A stretch of 64,000 nucleotides of DNA from Salinibaculum litoreum (GTDB lineage: Archaea > Halobacteriota > Halobacteria > Halobacteriales > Haloarculaceae): assembly GCA_009789175.1 (NCBI GenBank), contig CP046866.1:2480001-2544000 (forward strand), in the 5' to 3' direction. Each line of letters starts with the position of its first letter. Position 1 is the stretch's first letter. This document shows, piece by piece, positions 47,508 through 56,420 of the stretch. A program made the position numbers and the translations under genes. The notes beneath the pieces were generated by a model. The model saw only the letters and a program-made list of their open reading frames with translations. It had not been told where the DNA came from and made no database searches.

Positions 47508-48311
47508 CTACCTCTGGCCGGCCGCAACCGTCTCACTGGCGACAGCCAGAAGGTCGTCGTGGCAACAGCTATTCGAGGCGAGCAGTCCCGTACTCGCGAG
47601 GTTCCATGGGTTGCCGTCGAGGTCAGTGACGGTGCCGCCGGCCTGCTTGACCATGAACACACCAGCCACGGTGTCCCACGGGTTGGCGTCGACAGTAGTA
47701 ATTGTTCCATCAAGCGCACCGGATGCGACGTGTGCAAGCGTCGCCTGCGCACACCGGAAGCGGGCGAGGTCCCCGAAGCGAGTGACGATGCCAGTGGTCG
47801 CCGCGGCGTACTCCTCGCGGCGGTCGAAGTCCCACCAGATAGTCGGCGCGACAGCCATCCGCTCGGGGTCAACGCGGTCGCTGACAGTAATCGGTGACCC
47901 GTTGCGTGTGACGCGGTCGGGGCCGGCGACGTAGGTGTCACCGAGTGCGGGAAGGACCGTTGCCCCGGCGACCGGCTTCCCGTCGATGACGGCCGCGACG
48001 CTGGTCGCCCAGACCCGGATGCCACGGACGTAGTTGTTGGTGCCGTCGATAGGGTCGACAATCCACGCCGGACCAGTCTCCGGGACAGCAGTCATCCCCT
48101 CCCCTTCCTCGCCGACGACTGGCTCGTCCGGAAATGTCTCCCGGATAGCATCGACGACGGCGGCCTGTGCGTCCCGGTCAGCGCGTGTCACCACGTCTGT
48201 CTTGCCGTCTTTTGTGTCGACTGTCAGGTCAGTCCGAAACAGCGACAGTGCGCGGTCGCCACCACGTTGTGCGGCCGTCAGTGCGGTCTCGACGCGCCGA
48301 CTCTCGTGCAT
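47508..48311 (-). CDS. Inositol monophosphatase-family phosphatase
   Basis: 267 residues. Metal site VVGEEGEGM (Glu), WIVDPIDGTNNYVRG (DPIDGT) and DANPWDTVAGVFMVKQAGG (WDxxAG) are all present. It likely dephosphorylates inositol phosphate, fructose bisphosphate or a related sugar phosphate with Mg2+; archaeal members are often dual IMPase/FBPase. The ATG at 48311 is preferred to an upstream in-frame ATG at 48368. Possibly co-transcribed with hisH, 49 bases downstream. Confidence 0.9.
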   Translation of the reverse strand: MHESRRVETALTAAQRGGDRALSLFRTDLTVDTKDGKTDVVTRADRDAQAAVVDAIRETFPDEPVVGEEGEGMTAVPETGPAWIVDPIDGTNNYVRGIRVWATSVAAVIDGKPVAGATVLPALGDTYVAGPDRVTRNGSPITVSDRVDPERMAVAPTIWWDFDRREEYAAATTGIVTRFGDLARFRCAQATLAHVASGALDGTITTVDANPWDTVAGVFMVKQAGGTVTDLDGNPWNLASTGLLASNSCCHDDLLAVASETVAAGQR

Positions 48312-48500
48312 ACGAACGGGGCCGCAGGGCCCCCACAAAGCCCCATCGGTTCCGCACCGTATAGACAACAGACGGTACCCATATGGCTAGATATATAGAT
48401 CCTATTCTCGAAATATGCATTTGAATACCCACTTGACCAATTATACACAAATAGACAGAACATATGAGCGTTTTACGGACTGGGGAGAGAGGAGAGCCAT

Positions 48501-49436
48501 ATGCGGGACAGACGCACGTTCCTGAAAGGTTTCGGCACGGCAGCAGCCGTCGGTGCCGTTGCGGGGTGTACAGGTGAGGGCAGTTCCTCCGACGACGAGC
48601 CCTACGTCGACGGGCAAATCAAGTTCCTGATGTCGCCGACGGAGCCACAGGACCAGCTACGGGCACAGTACACGCCCATCAAAGAGCGGTTGAACGACCA
48701 CATCGACGAAGTCGACACGGTCGAGATGCAGTACGCGTCGGACTATGCAGCGACGCTGACGGCACTTGGGTCGGGGACCGGCGACATAGCGGAGACGGGG
48801 CCGTTCGCGGCTGCACTGGGCGTCGAGTCGGACAACGCCGAAGTCCTCCTCCAGCGATACGGCTACGGTGGCTGGACGTACTCAAGCGTCGTCGTGACGC
48901 GACCGGAGACCGACATCGAGACGCTGAGCGACCTCGAAGGGAAGACAATCGCGTTCGCGGACGCGCTAAGCGCAAGCGGGTCGCTGTATCCGCTGGGAAT
49001 GATAGCCGAAGCCGGTCTCTCGATTCCAGACGAACCGGGCTCGCCATCCGGTGCGGATTTCGACCCCAGCTGGTCGGACCACTTTGCGGCCATCGAAGCA
49101 GTCACCGCAGGCACCGCAGACGCTGCGGGTGTCGGCCTGTTCGCAGCGGTCAACGACGAGCGCGAGATTCAGGAAGGGCTCGCGGAGGTCGCACGGGAAG
49201 ACGGGATTCCACGCGCCCCGATTGTGGTTTCGCCCGAGCTGACCGACGAGGAGACGACGACCATCGAGGAAGCGTTCACGGAGGCCAGCGACGAGCTGTA
49301 TCTCGGCGAGGACGGCGAGGAAGGGACCGACGACGACCTCTGGTTCGAGGATGTCCGGACGGCGGACGCTGACACCTACCAGCCAGTCGTCGACAAGGCG
49401 AACCAGCTCGGTTACAGCGAAGACATCTTCGGGTAG
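48501..49436 (+). CDS. phnD: PhnD-like substrate-binding lipoprotein
   Basis: 311 residues. Tat-type signal RRTFLKGFGTAAAVGAVAGC, lipobox VAGC. Mature part has IKFLMSPTEPQDQLRAQYTP and, in the second lobe, SLYPLGMIAEAGLSI, as in phosphate/phosphite/phosphonate-binding PhnD. GTTTTACGG at 48470-48478 is about 26 bases before ATG 48501. First gene of a phnD-C-E set in the order of phosphonate-type ABC importers. Confidence 0.88.
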   Translation: MRDRRTFLKGFGTAAAVGAVAGCTGEGSSSDDEPYVDGQIKFLMSPTEPQDQLRAQYTPIKERLNDHIDEVDTVEMQYASDYAATLTALGSGTGDIAETGPFAAALGVESDNAEVLLQRYGYGGWTYSSVVVTRPETDIETLSDLEGKTIAFADALSASGSLYPLGMIAEAGLSIPDEPGSPSGADFDPSWSDHFAAIEAVTAGTADAAGVGLFAAVNDEREIQEGLAEVAREDGIPRAPIVVSPELTDEETTTIEEAFTEASDELYLGEDGEEGTDDDLWFEDVRTADADTYQPVVDKANQLGYSEDIFG

Positions 49437-49437
49437 T

Positions 49438-50247
49438 ATGGCTCGGATTTCCCTGACTGACGTGACGAAAGTCTACGACGACGTGCGAGCGGTTGATGAA
49501 GTATCATTGGCCATCGAGGACGGCGAGTTCGTCGTGTTGCTCGGCCCGTCCGGTGCGGGGAAGTCGACGCTGTTACGGCTTCTCAACGGGCTCGAACCCG
49601 TGACTGGGGGCACAGTGACCGTCGCCGAGGAGCCGGTCAACGATACGCGCCCGGACGTGGCGATGGTGTTCCAGATGCACAACCTCGTCGAGAGTATGAG
49701 CGCATACCGAAACACGCTGACTGGCGCGCTCGGACGGACGGGGACGCTGCGAAGCATCGCCACCCAGTACGACGAGGTGACCGAGCGGACAGCCCTGTCG
49801 GCACTGGAGACTGTCGGATTGCTCGATGCGGCCGACCAGCGGGCCGACAGCATGAGCGGCGGCCAGCAACAGCGGGTGGGCATCGCACGTGCACTCACAC
49901 AGGACCCCCAGCTATTGCTCGCGGACGAGCCTGTCGCAAGTCTCGACCCCAAGGCCGCAGAGGACGTGATGGGCTATCTCCGGGCTGCGGCTGACGAGCG
50001 GGACCTGACCACCATTGTCAGCCTCCACCAGGTCAACATCGCCCGGGCCTACGGCGAGCGGTTCATCGGGCTTCGAGAGGGCGAGGTCGTCTTCGATGGC
50101 TCCCGCGAGGAGTTGACGATGGATGCGGTCTCGGACATCTACTACGATGGAGAGGACGGCCCCGTACAGACGGTGGGGCAAAAAGAGGGAAACGCCGAGG
50201 GGCCGCCAGCGGGCGACCAGTCAACCGACGAACTCCAGGCACAATGA
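49438..50247 (+). CDS. phnC: PhnC-like ABC transporter ATP-binding protein
   Basis: 269 residues. Walker A GPSGAGKST, Q-loop MVFQMHNLV, signature LSALETVG... MSGGQQQRVGIA, Walker B LLLADEPVASLDP and H-loop SLHQVNIARAYG. ATG 49438 directly follows the phnD stop. It drives uptake through the PhnE permease. Confidence 0.92.
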   Translation: MARISLTDVTKVYDDVRAVDEVSLAIEDGEFVVLLGPSGAGKSTLLRLLNGLEPVTGGTVTVAEEPVNDTRPDVAMVFQMHNLVESMSAYRNTLTGALGRTGTLRSIATQYDEVTERTALSALETVGLLDAADQRADSMSGGQQQRVGIARALTQDPQLLLADEPVASLDPKAAEDVMGYLRAAADERDLTTIVSLHQVNIARAYGERFIGLREGEVVFDGSREELTMDAVSDIYYDGEDGPVQTVGQKEGNAEGPPAGDQSTDELQAQ

Positions 50248-50317
50248 TGGCACGCGACCAGCCGGGACGACAGCGGAGAGCCGAGTTGGGCGTGTCCAGT
50301 CCCCGACCAATTGAGAT

Positions 50318-51391
50318 ATGACTCCGGAGACAGAGACCGACGACCGCATCGAGTCGGCGAGACAGCGCCTGTGGCGACAGCGGCTGCTCAAGCGTGGCGT
50401 CGTCATCGTCGGGCTGGTTGGGTTGCTTTATCTGACAAATAACGTCTTTCTTGACTTTCTCGGCTTCGATTTCCGGCAGCTAACCAACGAGCGGGCTCAG
50501 ACACAGATGAGGAGTTTCATCGATGGCCTGTTGCCACCGAACTTCGAGGACCTGACGACGCATACGAAAGCCGAGGAGATTACCGGTCTCGACGCGCTGT
50601 GGGTGACGCTTTCGACGTGGGAGTTCGGCCTGCTGTGGGGCATCATCCCCGGGCTCTGGCCGACACACATCATGGATACGCTGGCGGGGGCACGGGCAGG
50701 CAACGGTAACGTCATCGTCTCGGCGGCATACACCACGGTCGCGGCCGGCTTCGCTGGCACGGTCCTCGGATTCCCGCTGGCGCTTGCCTTCGGCGTGCTC
50801 GGCTCAGAACGGGTCATCCCCTTCCCGTTTAATTTCATCTTTCGTGGCACGATGTCGACCATCCGGGCGATTCCAGCTATCGTCTGGACGCTCATCTACA
50901 TCCCAATTTTCGGCATCAGCCCGGCCACAGGCGTATTAGCTATCACGACGGATACGGTCGGAAACCTGGGTCGGCTGTTCACCGACGAGCTCGAAGAAAT
51001 CGAGGAGGGCCCCATCGAGGCAATCCGCTCTGCGGGGGGCAACCGCGCACAGGTCGTCGCGTTCGGCATGTTGAGTCAGGTGACAAACGCCTTCATCGCG
51101 TGGACGCTGTATATCCTCGAAATCAACACGCGCATCGCTATCACGCTGGGCGTCCTGGGTGTTGGCGGCCTCGGGATGTATATCGACAACAAACTCGGGC
51201 TGTTAGACGCCGGGTACTCGGAGGCTGCGGCAGGGCTGGTGATGGTCATCGGCATCGTCCTCACTATCGAGTTGGTGTCCTCGCGCGTCCGGGCGAGGCT
51301 CCGCCCGAGCGACCACGACGGTCGAACCCTGCTCGATGCGCTGCAGGCGCTTTTCGCGCCGGGCAAGTGGTTGGGTCGGCTCAACAGATAG
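50318..51391 (+). CDS. phnE: PhnE-like ABC transporter permease
   Basis: 357 residues. An N-terminal charged stretch and a first membrane helix, a soluble segment, then a five- to six-helix BPD_transp_1 domain with EAA-type loop EGPIEAIRSAGGNRAQVVAFG. There is a 70-base gap after phnC. No C-P lyase or phosphonatase genes follow, so the set may import phosphate, phosphite or phosphonates for use elsewhere. Its stop abuts the convergent UDG stop with no gap. Confidence 0.88.
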   Translation: MTPETETDDRIESARQRLWRQRLLKRGVVIVGLVGLLYLTNNVFLDFLGFDFRQLTNERAQTQMRSFIDGLLPPNFEDLTTHTKAEEITGLDALWVTLSTWEFGLLWGIIPGLWPTHIMDTLAGARAGNGNVIVSAAYTTVAAGFAGTVLGFPLALAFGVLGSERVIPFPFNFIFRGTMSTIRAIPAIVWTLIYIPIFGISPATGVLAITTDTVGNLGRLFTDELEEIEEGPIEAIRSAGGNRAQVVAFGMLSQVTNAFIAWTLYILEINTRIAITLGVLGVGGLGMYIDNKLGLLDAGYSEAAAGLVMVIGIVLTIELVSSRVRARLRPSDHDGRTLLDALQALFAPGKWLGRLNR

Positions 51392-51994
51392 TCAGAAACT
51401 GCCCAGCGTCGACTGGCCGCCGTCGCCGGCGTACTCGGCGGCCTTGTCGAGCGTGTCTGTAAACGTGGCCTCCTGACTGCGGTCGTACAGCGTCGCTGCC
51501 GGGTGCACCGAAATCAGCACCGGACGGATGGTGTCTGCGACGGTCGCATCGGCGATGTCGCCGGCCTCGCTGGTGACGGCCACGTCCCGGCCGAGCAGGT
51601 GCTCGGAGGGGACTTTCCCGAGAGTGATGATGAGTTCGGGGTCGACGCGCTGGATTTCCGCGTCGAGATAGGTCCGGCAGTTGCCCAGTTCCTCTGCGTG
51701 GGGGTCGCGGTTCTCGGGGGGGCGACAGCGCACGCAGTTGGTGATGCGCACGTCCGCGCGGTCCAGTCCAACCTCACGGAGTCCATCGTCGAGGACGGAC
51801 CCGCTCCGACCGACGAATGGCTCGCCCTGTTCGTCCTCGTTTGCGCCGGGACCCTCGCCGACGAAGAGCAAGTCGGCGTCGGCAGGGCCGGTGCCATCGA
51901 CAATGCGAGTGCGCGACTCGACCAGTGCGGGACAGCGCTCACAGCCGGTCACGGAGAGGCCGTCCATACACGCCGGCGGGTCACCGTCGTCCAT
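51392..51994 (-). CDS. udg: Family 4 uracil-DNA glycosylase (Fe-S)
   Basis: 200 residues. Motif 1 VGEGPGANEDEQGEPFVGRS and motif 2 SVHPAAT; cluster ligands CERCPAL and CVRCRPPENRDPHAEELGNC give four Cys for a 4Fe-4S. Removes uracil from DNA, important at high temperature and under deamination stress. ATG 51994 is supported by a TTTGG box about 26 bases upstream. Confidence 0.9.
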   Translation of the reverse strand: MDDGDPPACMDGLSVTGCERCPALVESRTRIVDGTGPADADLLFVGEGPGANEDEQGEPFVGRSGSVLDDGLREVGLDRADVRITNCVRCRPPENRDPHAEELGNCRTYLDAEIQRVDPELIITLGKVPSEHLLGRDVAVTSEAGDIADATVADTIRPVLISVHPAATLYDRSQEATFTDTLDKAAEYAGDGGQSTLGSF

Positions 51995-52047
51995 ACTCGC
52001 GGATAACACTCCGAACCCAAAGATGCTCCCCTCTCTGCGATGGCCGG

Positions 52048-52605
52048 TCACTCCGGCCGGCGAAACTCGTCGCCGGCACGGGCGGCGATACGGGCGAGCC
52101 GGAGCGGTTCGGGCCGGCCGCCCTCGGGGGTGAACGCCCGCACCACGTCATCGGCCGCGTCGTCGCCGATACCGACATTACGGACGAAAAGCGCCTCGCC
52201 ATCGACAGCGAGCCGGCGGCGGTCAGGCTGGGCGTGGTAGGTAGCCAGACGCCTGCTCGCAGCCACGCCGTCGAAGGCCTCACGGATAGCGTCGGCCAGT
52301 CCCGCACTCTCCTCGAAGGAGACGGCGACGACGGGGCGGTCGACGTGGTCGGACAACGCGTGTAAATCGATGACGTTGAACCACGCCGGGGCGATACCGG
52401 CCACGAGAAGATAGCGCACGTCCGGGCGGTCGAGCCGGTCGACGAGTGTGGTAACGGCCTCGGTGGCGTCGGTGCCCCCGACGGTACACGAGCCAAAGAC
52501 GACATCGTCGACGATGCGGTTCGCGCGAACAACCACGCCAGCGAGCGTGCTGGTCTCCTGTCGGTACGACTCCGCGATGCCAAGGGCGCGGACCCCGGCT
52601 TTCAC
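52048..52605 (-). CDS. DUF99 family protein
   Basis: 185 residues from GTG 52605, which overlaps the stop of the preceding small gene (GTGA). RALGIAESYRQETSTLAGVV, VVFGSCTVGGTDAT and LLVAGIAPAWFNVIDLHAL match DUF99, a family with an endonuclease V-like fold in archaea; whether it is a nuclease is unproven. Translational coupling with the acidic small protein suggests a shared role. Confidence 0.82.
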   Translation of the reverse strand: MKAGVRALGIAESYRQETSTLAGVVVRANRIVDDVVFGSCTVGGTDATEAVTTLVDRLDRPDVRYLLVAGIAPAWFNVIDLHALSDHVDRPVVAVSFEESAGLADAIREAFDGVAASRRLATYHAQPDRRRLAVDGEALFVRNVGIGDDAADDVVRAFTPEGGRPEPLRLARIAARAGDEFRRPE

Positions 52606-52781
52606 GTGTTCTCTTTGATGTCTTGCAACCGGTCGAGCAGTTCGTCGTTCGAGGCAGTGAATTCGAACTCGACATCACCGTCGTGTGCGTTCTCCTCGGC
52701 GTTGACGCCGTCCTCATCCTCGAAGTCCGTGTCGTACTCCTGGTTGTCCTGTTCGGATTCGTCGTAGCTCCCGAACCCCAT
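52602..52781 (-). CDS. Small acidic protein upstream of DUF99
   Basis: 59 residues: MGFGSYDESEQDNQEYDTDF, an acidic middle and a C-terminal helix FTASNDELLDRLQDIKENT. About one third Asp/Glu. ATTTTTCAG at about 52812 is a leaderless-distance TATA box. This kind of protein is common in haloarchaea (annotated DUF5786-like, from memory); function unknown. Confidence 0.7.
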   Translation of the reverse strand: MGFGSYDESEQDNQEYDTDFEDEDGVNAEENAHDGDVEFEFTASNDELLDRLQDIKENT

Positions 52782-52902
52782 ACACCCAACAGTTAGGGAT
52801 TCCAACTGAAAAATCACTCGGGCGGTTGGAGTGGTACCACGGCACACGACAGCAGGGAGTGCCGACCCCAGTTTGAAGCCACCAGCGACCCATCCAGTGG
52901 AT

Positions 52903-53514
52903 ATGGATGTCCACAATGTCACCGCCGACGCGGAGGAGTTTACCTGCAACGCCTATCTCGCGCTGGGTGCGGAGCCGACACTGGTCGACGCGGGCGCGAT
53001 GGCCGGCGTCGAAGACGTAGTGGGGGAGTACACTGACGACCTCTCGAAAGTGGTGGTGACACACCAGCACGACGACCACGTCGACCAGCTTTCGGCGGTC
53101 GTCGAAGCCTTCGACGCGGACTGCTATGCCTACGCCGACCACCCGGCACGGACACACGAGCTTACGGACGGCGACACCGTCGACATCGGTGACGAAGCGT
53201 GTGACGTGGTGTACACGCCGGGCCACGGCGACGACCACGTCGCGTTCGTGGGCGATGCGTCGCTGTTCTCGGGTGACGTGGTGGTACACGACGACGGCGC
53301 GTTCGACTACGGGAGTTTCGGACGGACGGACTACCCGGGTATGAGCCGAGAGCGTCTCATCGAAAGCATCAGAGACCTTCTAGAACGAATGCCCGAGGGC
53401 GTCGAACACATGTACGCGGGCCACGGGAGCGAATTCCACGGCGATGTCCGCGATGTCGTAGAGACGGCTCTGGGACGAGCGGAGAAGCGGGAACCGAAAT
53501 ATCCGGCAGAGTGA
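52903..53514 (+). CDS. Metallo-beta-lactamase fold hydrolase
   Basis: 203 residues. Zinc motif VTHQHDDHVDQL (HxHxDH), further ligands in TPGHGDDHVA and LFSGDVV (Asp), AGHGSEFHG near the C terminus. GTTTGAAG at about 52871 supports ATG 52903. Glyoxalase-II-like size, but substrate not deducible. An inverted repeat follows its stop. Confidence 0.85.
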   Translation: MDVHNVTADAEEFTCNAYLALGAEPTLVDAGAMAGVEDVVGEYTDDLSKVVVTHQHDDHVDQLSAVVEAFDADCYAYADHPARTHELTDGDTVDIGDEACDVVYTPGHGDDHVAFVGDASLFSGDVVVHDDGAFDYGSFGRTDYPGMSRERLIESIRDLLERMPEGVEHMYAGHGSEFHGDVRDVVETALGRAEKREPKYPAE

Positions 53515-53517
53515 GCG

Positions 53518-53578
53518 CCCGGTCCCGTACTGGGCGTCGCTTCGGCGGTGGAGTGAGCGGTCCCCGTCTGGGACCGGG
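53518..53578. terminator. Inverted repeat between convergent genes
   Basis: CCCGGTCCC (53518-53526) and GGGACCGGG (53570-53578) are perfect 9-bp complements, lying 3 bases after the metallo-hydrolase stop and 2 bases before the zinc-ribbon stop. A bidirectional terminator or stabilising hairpin is likely. No T-run follows. Confidence 0.6.
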
Positions 53579-53580
53579 AG

Positions 53581-53955
53581 CTACGCCGCCAGTGTGGAGA
53601 TGGTTGCCGGCACTGTATCGGTACGTGATAAACGGACAGCACAGTCGTCTGTCAACTCCACCGATGGATACGGCCATGCCGACCAGACGAAAGCGAGCCG
53701 AAGCGACCGAACGAATAACGAACCGCCGGTAGGCGGGTCGTGGGACGACGATGACACAGGTGACTCTGCGGTCGCCGGTCGCTCCGTGACCACTGCGTCG
53801 CAGGCCGGACAGCCATAGACACAGCGGTCCTCACCCGTCTGGACCTGCCAGTCACCGTCGATAGGGCTCTCGTGCCCACAGTCCGGACAGAAGAGGACAC
53901 TCTTCTGCCGGGGGGCACGCGCCGCCGACGCCGACTGACTGGACTGGGGTGGCAT
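53581..53955 (-). CDS. Zinc-ribbon domain protein
   Basis: 124 residues. One zinc ribbon, FCPDCGHESPIDGDW and CVYGCPACDAVVTERP, gives four Cys ligands. The C-terminal half has mixed Ser/Pro and an aromatic hydrophobic stretch (RLAFVWSAWPYPSVELT). CTTATGG at about 53981 is at leaderless distance. Function unknown; possibly nucleic-acid binding. Confidence 0.75.
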   Translation of the reverse strand: MPPQSSQSASAARAPRQKSVLFCPDCGHESPIDGDWQVQTGEDRCVYGCPACDAVVTERPATAESPVSSSSHDPPTGGSLFVRSLRLAFVWSAWPYPSVELTDDCAVRLSRTDTVPATISTLAA

Positions 53956-54072
53956 GCGCTCAGTAGTACGCCACGAACGTCCATAAGTATGACGCTGAGG
54001 CCCAACAGATGGTAAGTGGTGGTTTCAATAGCCGTTAACAGGTGTTTTTATAATGGGTGTGGACAGGTTGCG

Positions 54073-54219
54073 ATGGGCCGGTGGCTGGTGGGTCGCTCAG
54101 GCGAGAACCGACAGGTGCCAGCGGCGGTGCTGTCGCTGGTCACGTCCGTGCACAGAAAGCGAGAAAGGAACGCTCAGGCGCTGCGGGTCTCGCGGGCTTT
54201 CGGTCGGAGGTTCCCGTAG
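54073..54219 (+). CDS. Doubtful 48-residue basic ORF behind a strong TATA box
   Basis: GTTTTTATAAT at 54044-54054 is among the best TATA-like sequences in the window and sits about 24-26 bases before ATG 54073. The frame encodes [14 protein letters not shown] and an Arg-rich remainder, unlike the acidic proteome here, and its 3' part is antisense to L40e. It may be a noncoding or antisense transcript rather than a protein. Confidence 0.2.
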   Translation: MGRWLVGRSGENRQVPAAVLSLVTSVHRKRERNAQALRVSRAFGRRFP

Positions 54220-54323
54220 CCGCACTTGCGGCACTCGTTCGTTCGCTGCGGGTTGCGGGCGTTACAACGCATACAGACCTGCTTGGTGAAGATGCGGTCC
54301 TCCGCTTTCTCGAATCTGGCCAT
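54174..54323 (-). CDS. rpl40e: Ribosomal protein L40e
   Basis: 49 residues: [40 protein letters not shown] and PKARETRSA. The C4 zinc motif CxxC-x10-CxxC is intact. This is a conserved archaeal large-subunit protein homologous to the ubiquitin-fused eL40. CTTAAAC at about 54351 lies 26 bases before the ATG. It diverges from the enolase-like gene, start codons about 80 bases apart. Confidence 0.95.
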   Translation of the reverse strand: MARFEKAEDRIFTKQVCMRCNARNPQRTNECRKCGYGNLRPKARETRSA

Positions 54324-54404
54324 GTTCGCCGGTATTCGGTCGGCGCGTTTAAGTGTCGTGGTTTCGGCCGTAGCGTTATCCGTCCCGGCGTCGTCAACGC
54401 GTGT

Positions 54405-55454
54405 ATGTACGACGCTCTCGCGGACCTCCCGCTGACTATCGAGGAGTTCACCACCGAGCGCCGGGAACGGGACACCTCCAGTGGCTTTGCGCGTGCGACG
54501 ACGGTCCTCACCCTGCGTGGCGACGACGCCGTCGGCCGCGGCGAGGACGTGACCTACACCGCCGAGGAACACGACCCCGAGTGCTGGGAAACACTTGAGC
54601 TCTCCCTTGCCGGCGAGTACACGCTCGATTCCTTCTCGGAGTTCGTCGGTGGTCTCGACCTCTTTCCCGACCCGCCCGAGCGCGAGGTGTTCCGCAACTA
54701 CCGCCGCTGGGGGGTCGAGAGCGCCGCCCTCGATCTGGCACTCTCACAGGCCGAGACCACCCTCGCCGATGCGCTCGGCCGCAACGTCGACCCCGTGCGC
54801 TTCGTCGTCAGCACGCGACTTAGTGACATGGAGAGTGAGCAGTCACCGACGGCAGACCGGGTCCACCACTGGCTGGATGTCGACCCGGAGCTACAGTTCA
54901 AACTCGACCCCACGCCCGACTGGCCCGAGCCTATCATCGACGACCTCGCCGCCACCGGGACGGTGGTAACCCTCGACTTTAAGGGGCACTATGAGGGGAC
55001 CGAAGTCGAGACCCCGCCGGACCCCGCACTCTACGGGCGCCTGCTGGAAACGATGCCCGAAGCCATCATCGAGGACCCCGCGCTGACCGAGGAGACCCGC
55101 CCGCTGTTCGAGGGCCACGAGGACCGCGTGTCCTGGGACGCCCCAATCCACGGTATCGGCGACATCGAAGCCCTGCCCTTCGAGCCGGACTGGCTCAACA
55201 TCAAACCCTCCCGCTTCGGGAGCGTGGAGTCGCTGCTGGCGACGATGGAGTACTGCGAGGAGCGCGGAATCGAGACCTACGGCGGCGGCCAGTTCGAACT
55301 CGACGTGGGACGACGCCACATCCAACTGCTCGCGGGCATCTTCTCACCCGATGCACCGAACGACGTGGCCCCGAGCGGCTACAACGCCCCCGAGCCACAG
55401 TCCGGGCTACCGTCGAGTCCACTGGACCCGCCGACAGTCGACCGAGGATTCTAG
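54405..55454 (+). CDS. Enolase-superfamily-like protein (MR/MLE type)
   Basis: 349 residues. The C-terminal barrel shows [32 protein letters not shown] (KxxH), [13 protein letters not shown] and [15 protein letters not shown]; the order Asp-Glu/Asp-Lys along strands recalls muconate-lactonising enzyme/OSBS or dipeptide epimerase relatives. The N-terminal part is not a clear capping domain. Function cannot be assigned. GTTATCC at about 54375 gives the leaderless start at ATG 54405. The terminator-like element at 55.6 kb lies after it. Confidence 0.72.
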   Translation: MYDALADLPLTIEEFTTERRERDTSSGFARATTVLTLRGDDAVGRGEDVTYTAEEHDPECWETLELSLAGEYTLDSFSEFVGGLDLFPDPPEREVFRNYRRWGVESAALDLALSQAETTLADALGRNVDPVRFVVSTRLSDMESEQSPTADRVHHWLDVDPELQFKLDPTPDWPEPIIDDLAATGTVVTLDFKGHYEGTEVETPPDPALYGRLLETMPEAIIEDPALTEETRPLFEGHEDRVSWDAPIHGIGDIEALPFEPDWLNIKPSRFGSVESLLATMEYCEERGIETYGGGQFELDVGRRHIQLLAGIFSPDAPNDVAPSGYNAPEPQSGLPSSPLDPPTVDRGF

Positions 55455-55527
55455 AACGGCGCGCTGTTTGGGGACTCGATATGTGCAGTCAGCCTGCGGA
55501 GTGAGTAATTTGCATTCGGGCCAGCAT

Positions 55528-55632
55528 TCGCGCGAACGGAGTGAGCGCGATTCACTGAACGCGAGGCGAAGCCGAGCGTTCAGCCTTTTTCGCCCACGTT
55601 TTTGCCGTGAGTGGTTCGCGCGGAGCGCGAAC
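55528..55632 (+). terminator. Stacked hairpins with double T5 tract, copy 2
   Basis: After the enolase-like gene. TCGCGC/GCGCGA (55528-55550), CTGAACGC/GCGTTCAG (55555-55583) and GTTCGCGC/GCGCGAAC (55614-55632). AGCCTTTTT, eight bases, TTTTTGCCG runs 55582-55607, directly after the second hairpin. The same element, opposite strand, is at 42504-42529. GCGCGAACGGAGTGAGCGC at 55530-55548 is 18 of 19 identical to the complement of 42532-42550. Confidence 0.7.
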
Positions 55633-55728
55633 CCGAGCGGGAAAAAGGTGGTCTGTATCAAACAGTTCCTCTGTAACGACTGGGGGTCTGGAACCTATTC
55701 TCTGATACCCTCACACTACCCCAGCCGG

Positions 55729-56235
55729 TCACTCCTCGTCGGCGAGATACTCGTCCTGAACGGCCACAACCTCGGCCGAATCCGCACACTCCGCGTACCG
55801 CCGCAGTGGCTCCTCGTTCAATTCCAGGAAGGTATGCCCCCACGAGAACGGCTCCAGAATTGTCTCGGCCTGCTGGCGCTCGCCGAGAATCGCAAGCGCA
55901 CCGGCGAAAGCCTCCACCGTGTTGAGTTGAAACGCGGTCCCGTAGTTGACGGGGTTGGCGGCCACGAGGAAGGGCAGTGAGCGATGGACACCGTCGAGGT
56001 CGAAGGCCTCGCGTTCGGCGGTCTCCCAGGAACAGTCCAGCGCGACGAGTTGGTCCCCGACGGAGTCGTGGCGGTCGGCCGGCGAGATCGCACGCTCGGC
56101 GAAGGGGTTGAGAACGATACCCGGGGGCACCTCGCGAGTCGACCGGTGCAGCGTGGCGTGGTCGAACTTCGCCAGCCGCCGGGCCGTACACTTCTCGGGG
56201 TCGTCGTCACCCTCGTAGCGAACGTGCAGGTCCAC
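55729..56235 (-). CDS. tsr3: Tsr3-like rRNA aminocarboxypropyltransferase (DUF367)
   Basis: 168 residues. [68 protein letters not shown] and [20 protein letters not shown] are the DUF367/Tsr3 signatures. It adds an aminocarboxypropyl group from SAM to rRNA (the eukaryotic 18S site; an archaeal 16S counterpart is inferred). No leader sequence of note; divergent from the tailed peroxiredoxin. Confidence 0.92.
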   Translation of the reverse strand: MDLHVRYEGDDDPEKCTARRLAKFDHATLHRSTREVPPGIVLNPFAERAISPADRHDSVGDQLVALDCSWETAEREAFDLDGVHRSLPFLVAANPVNYGTAFQLNTVEAFAGALAILGERQQAETILEPFSWGHTFLELNEEPLRRYAECADSAEVVAVQDEYLADEE

Positions 56236-56420
56236 ACTCCTCGTTCTCGGCCGGGCGGCAAAAACAACCCGACCGCGAGGCAGGGCGATACTAGTCCCTC
56301 CACCGGCACGGCAGGACCCACTGGTTTCCTGACGACGTGCCGCTGTACCCCACTGCGGAGGGGTATCGGTTGCTGTGTTCCCCCCACACTGTTAAGTGTG
56401 CGTGCGGAAATGTCGTCATA

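Noticed and set aside
48501-51391. Complete phosphonate degradation locus
   Set aside because: Only uptake genes are present; no phnG-M, phnX or phosphite dehydrogenase-like gene is in the window.
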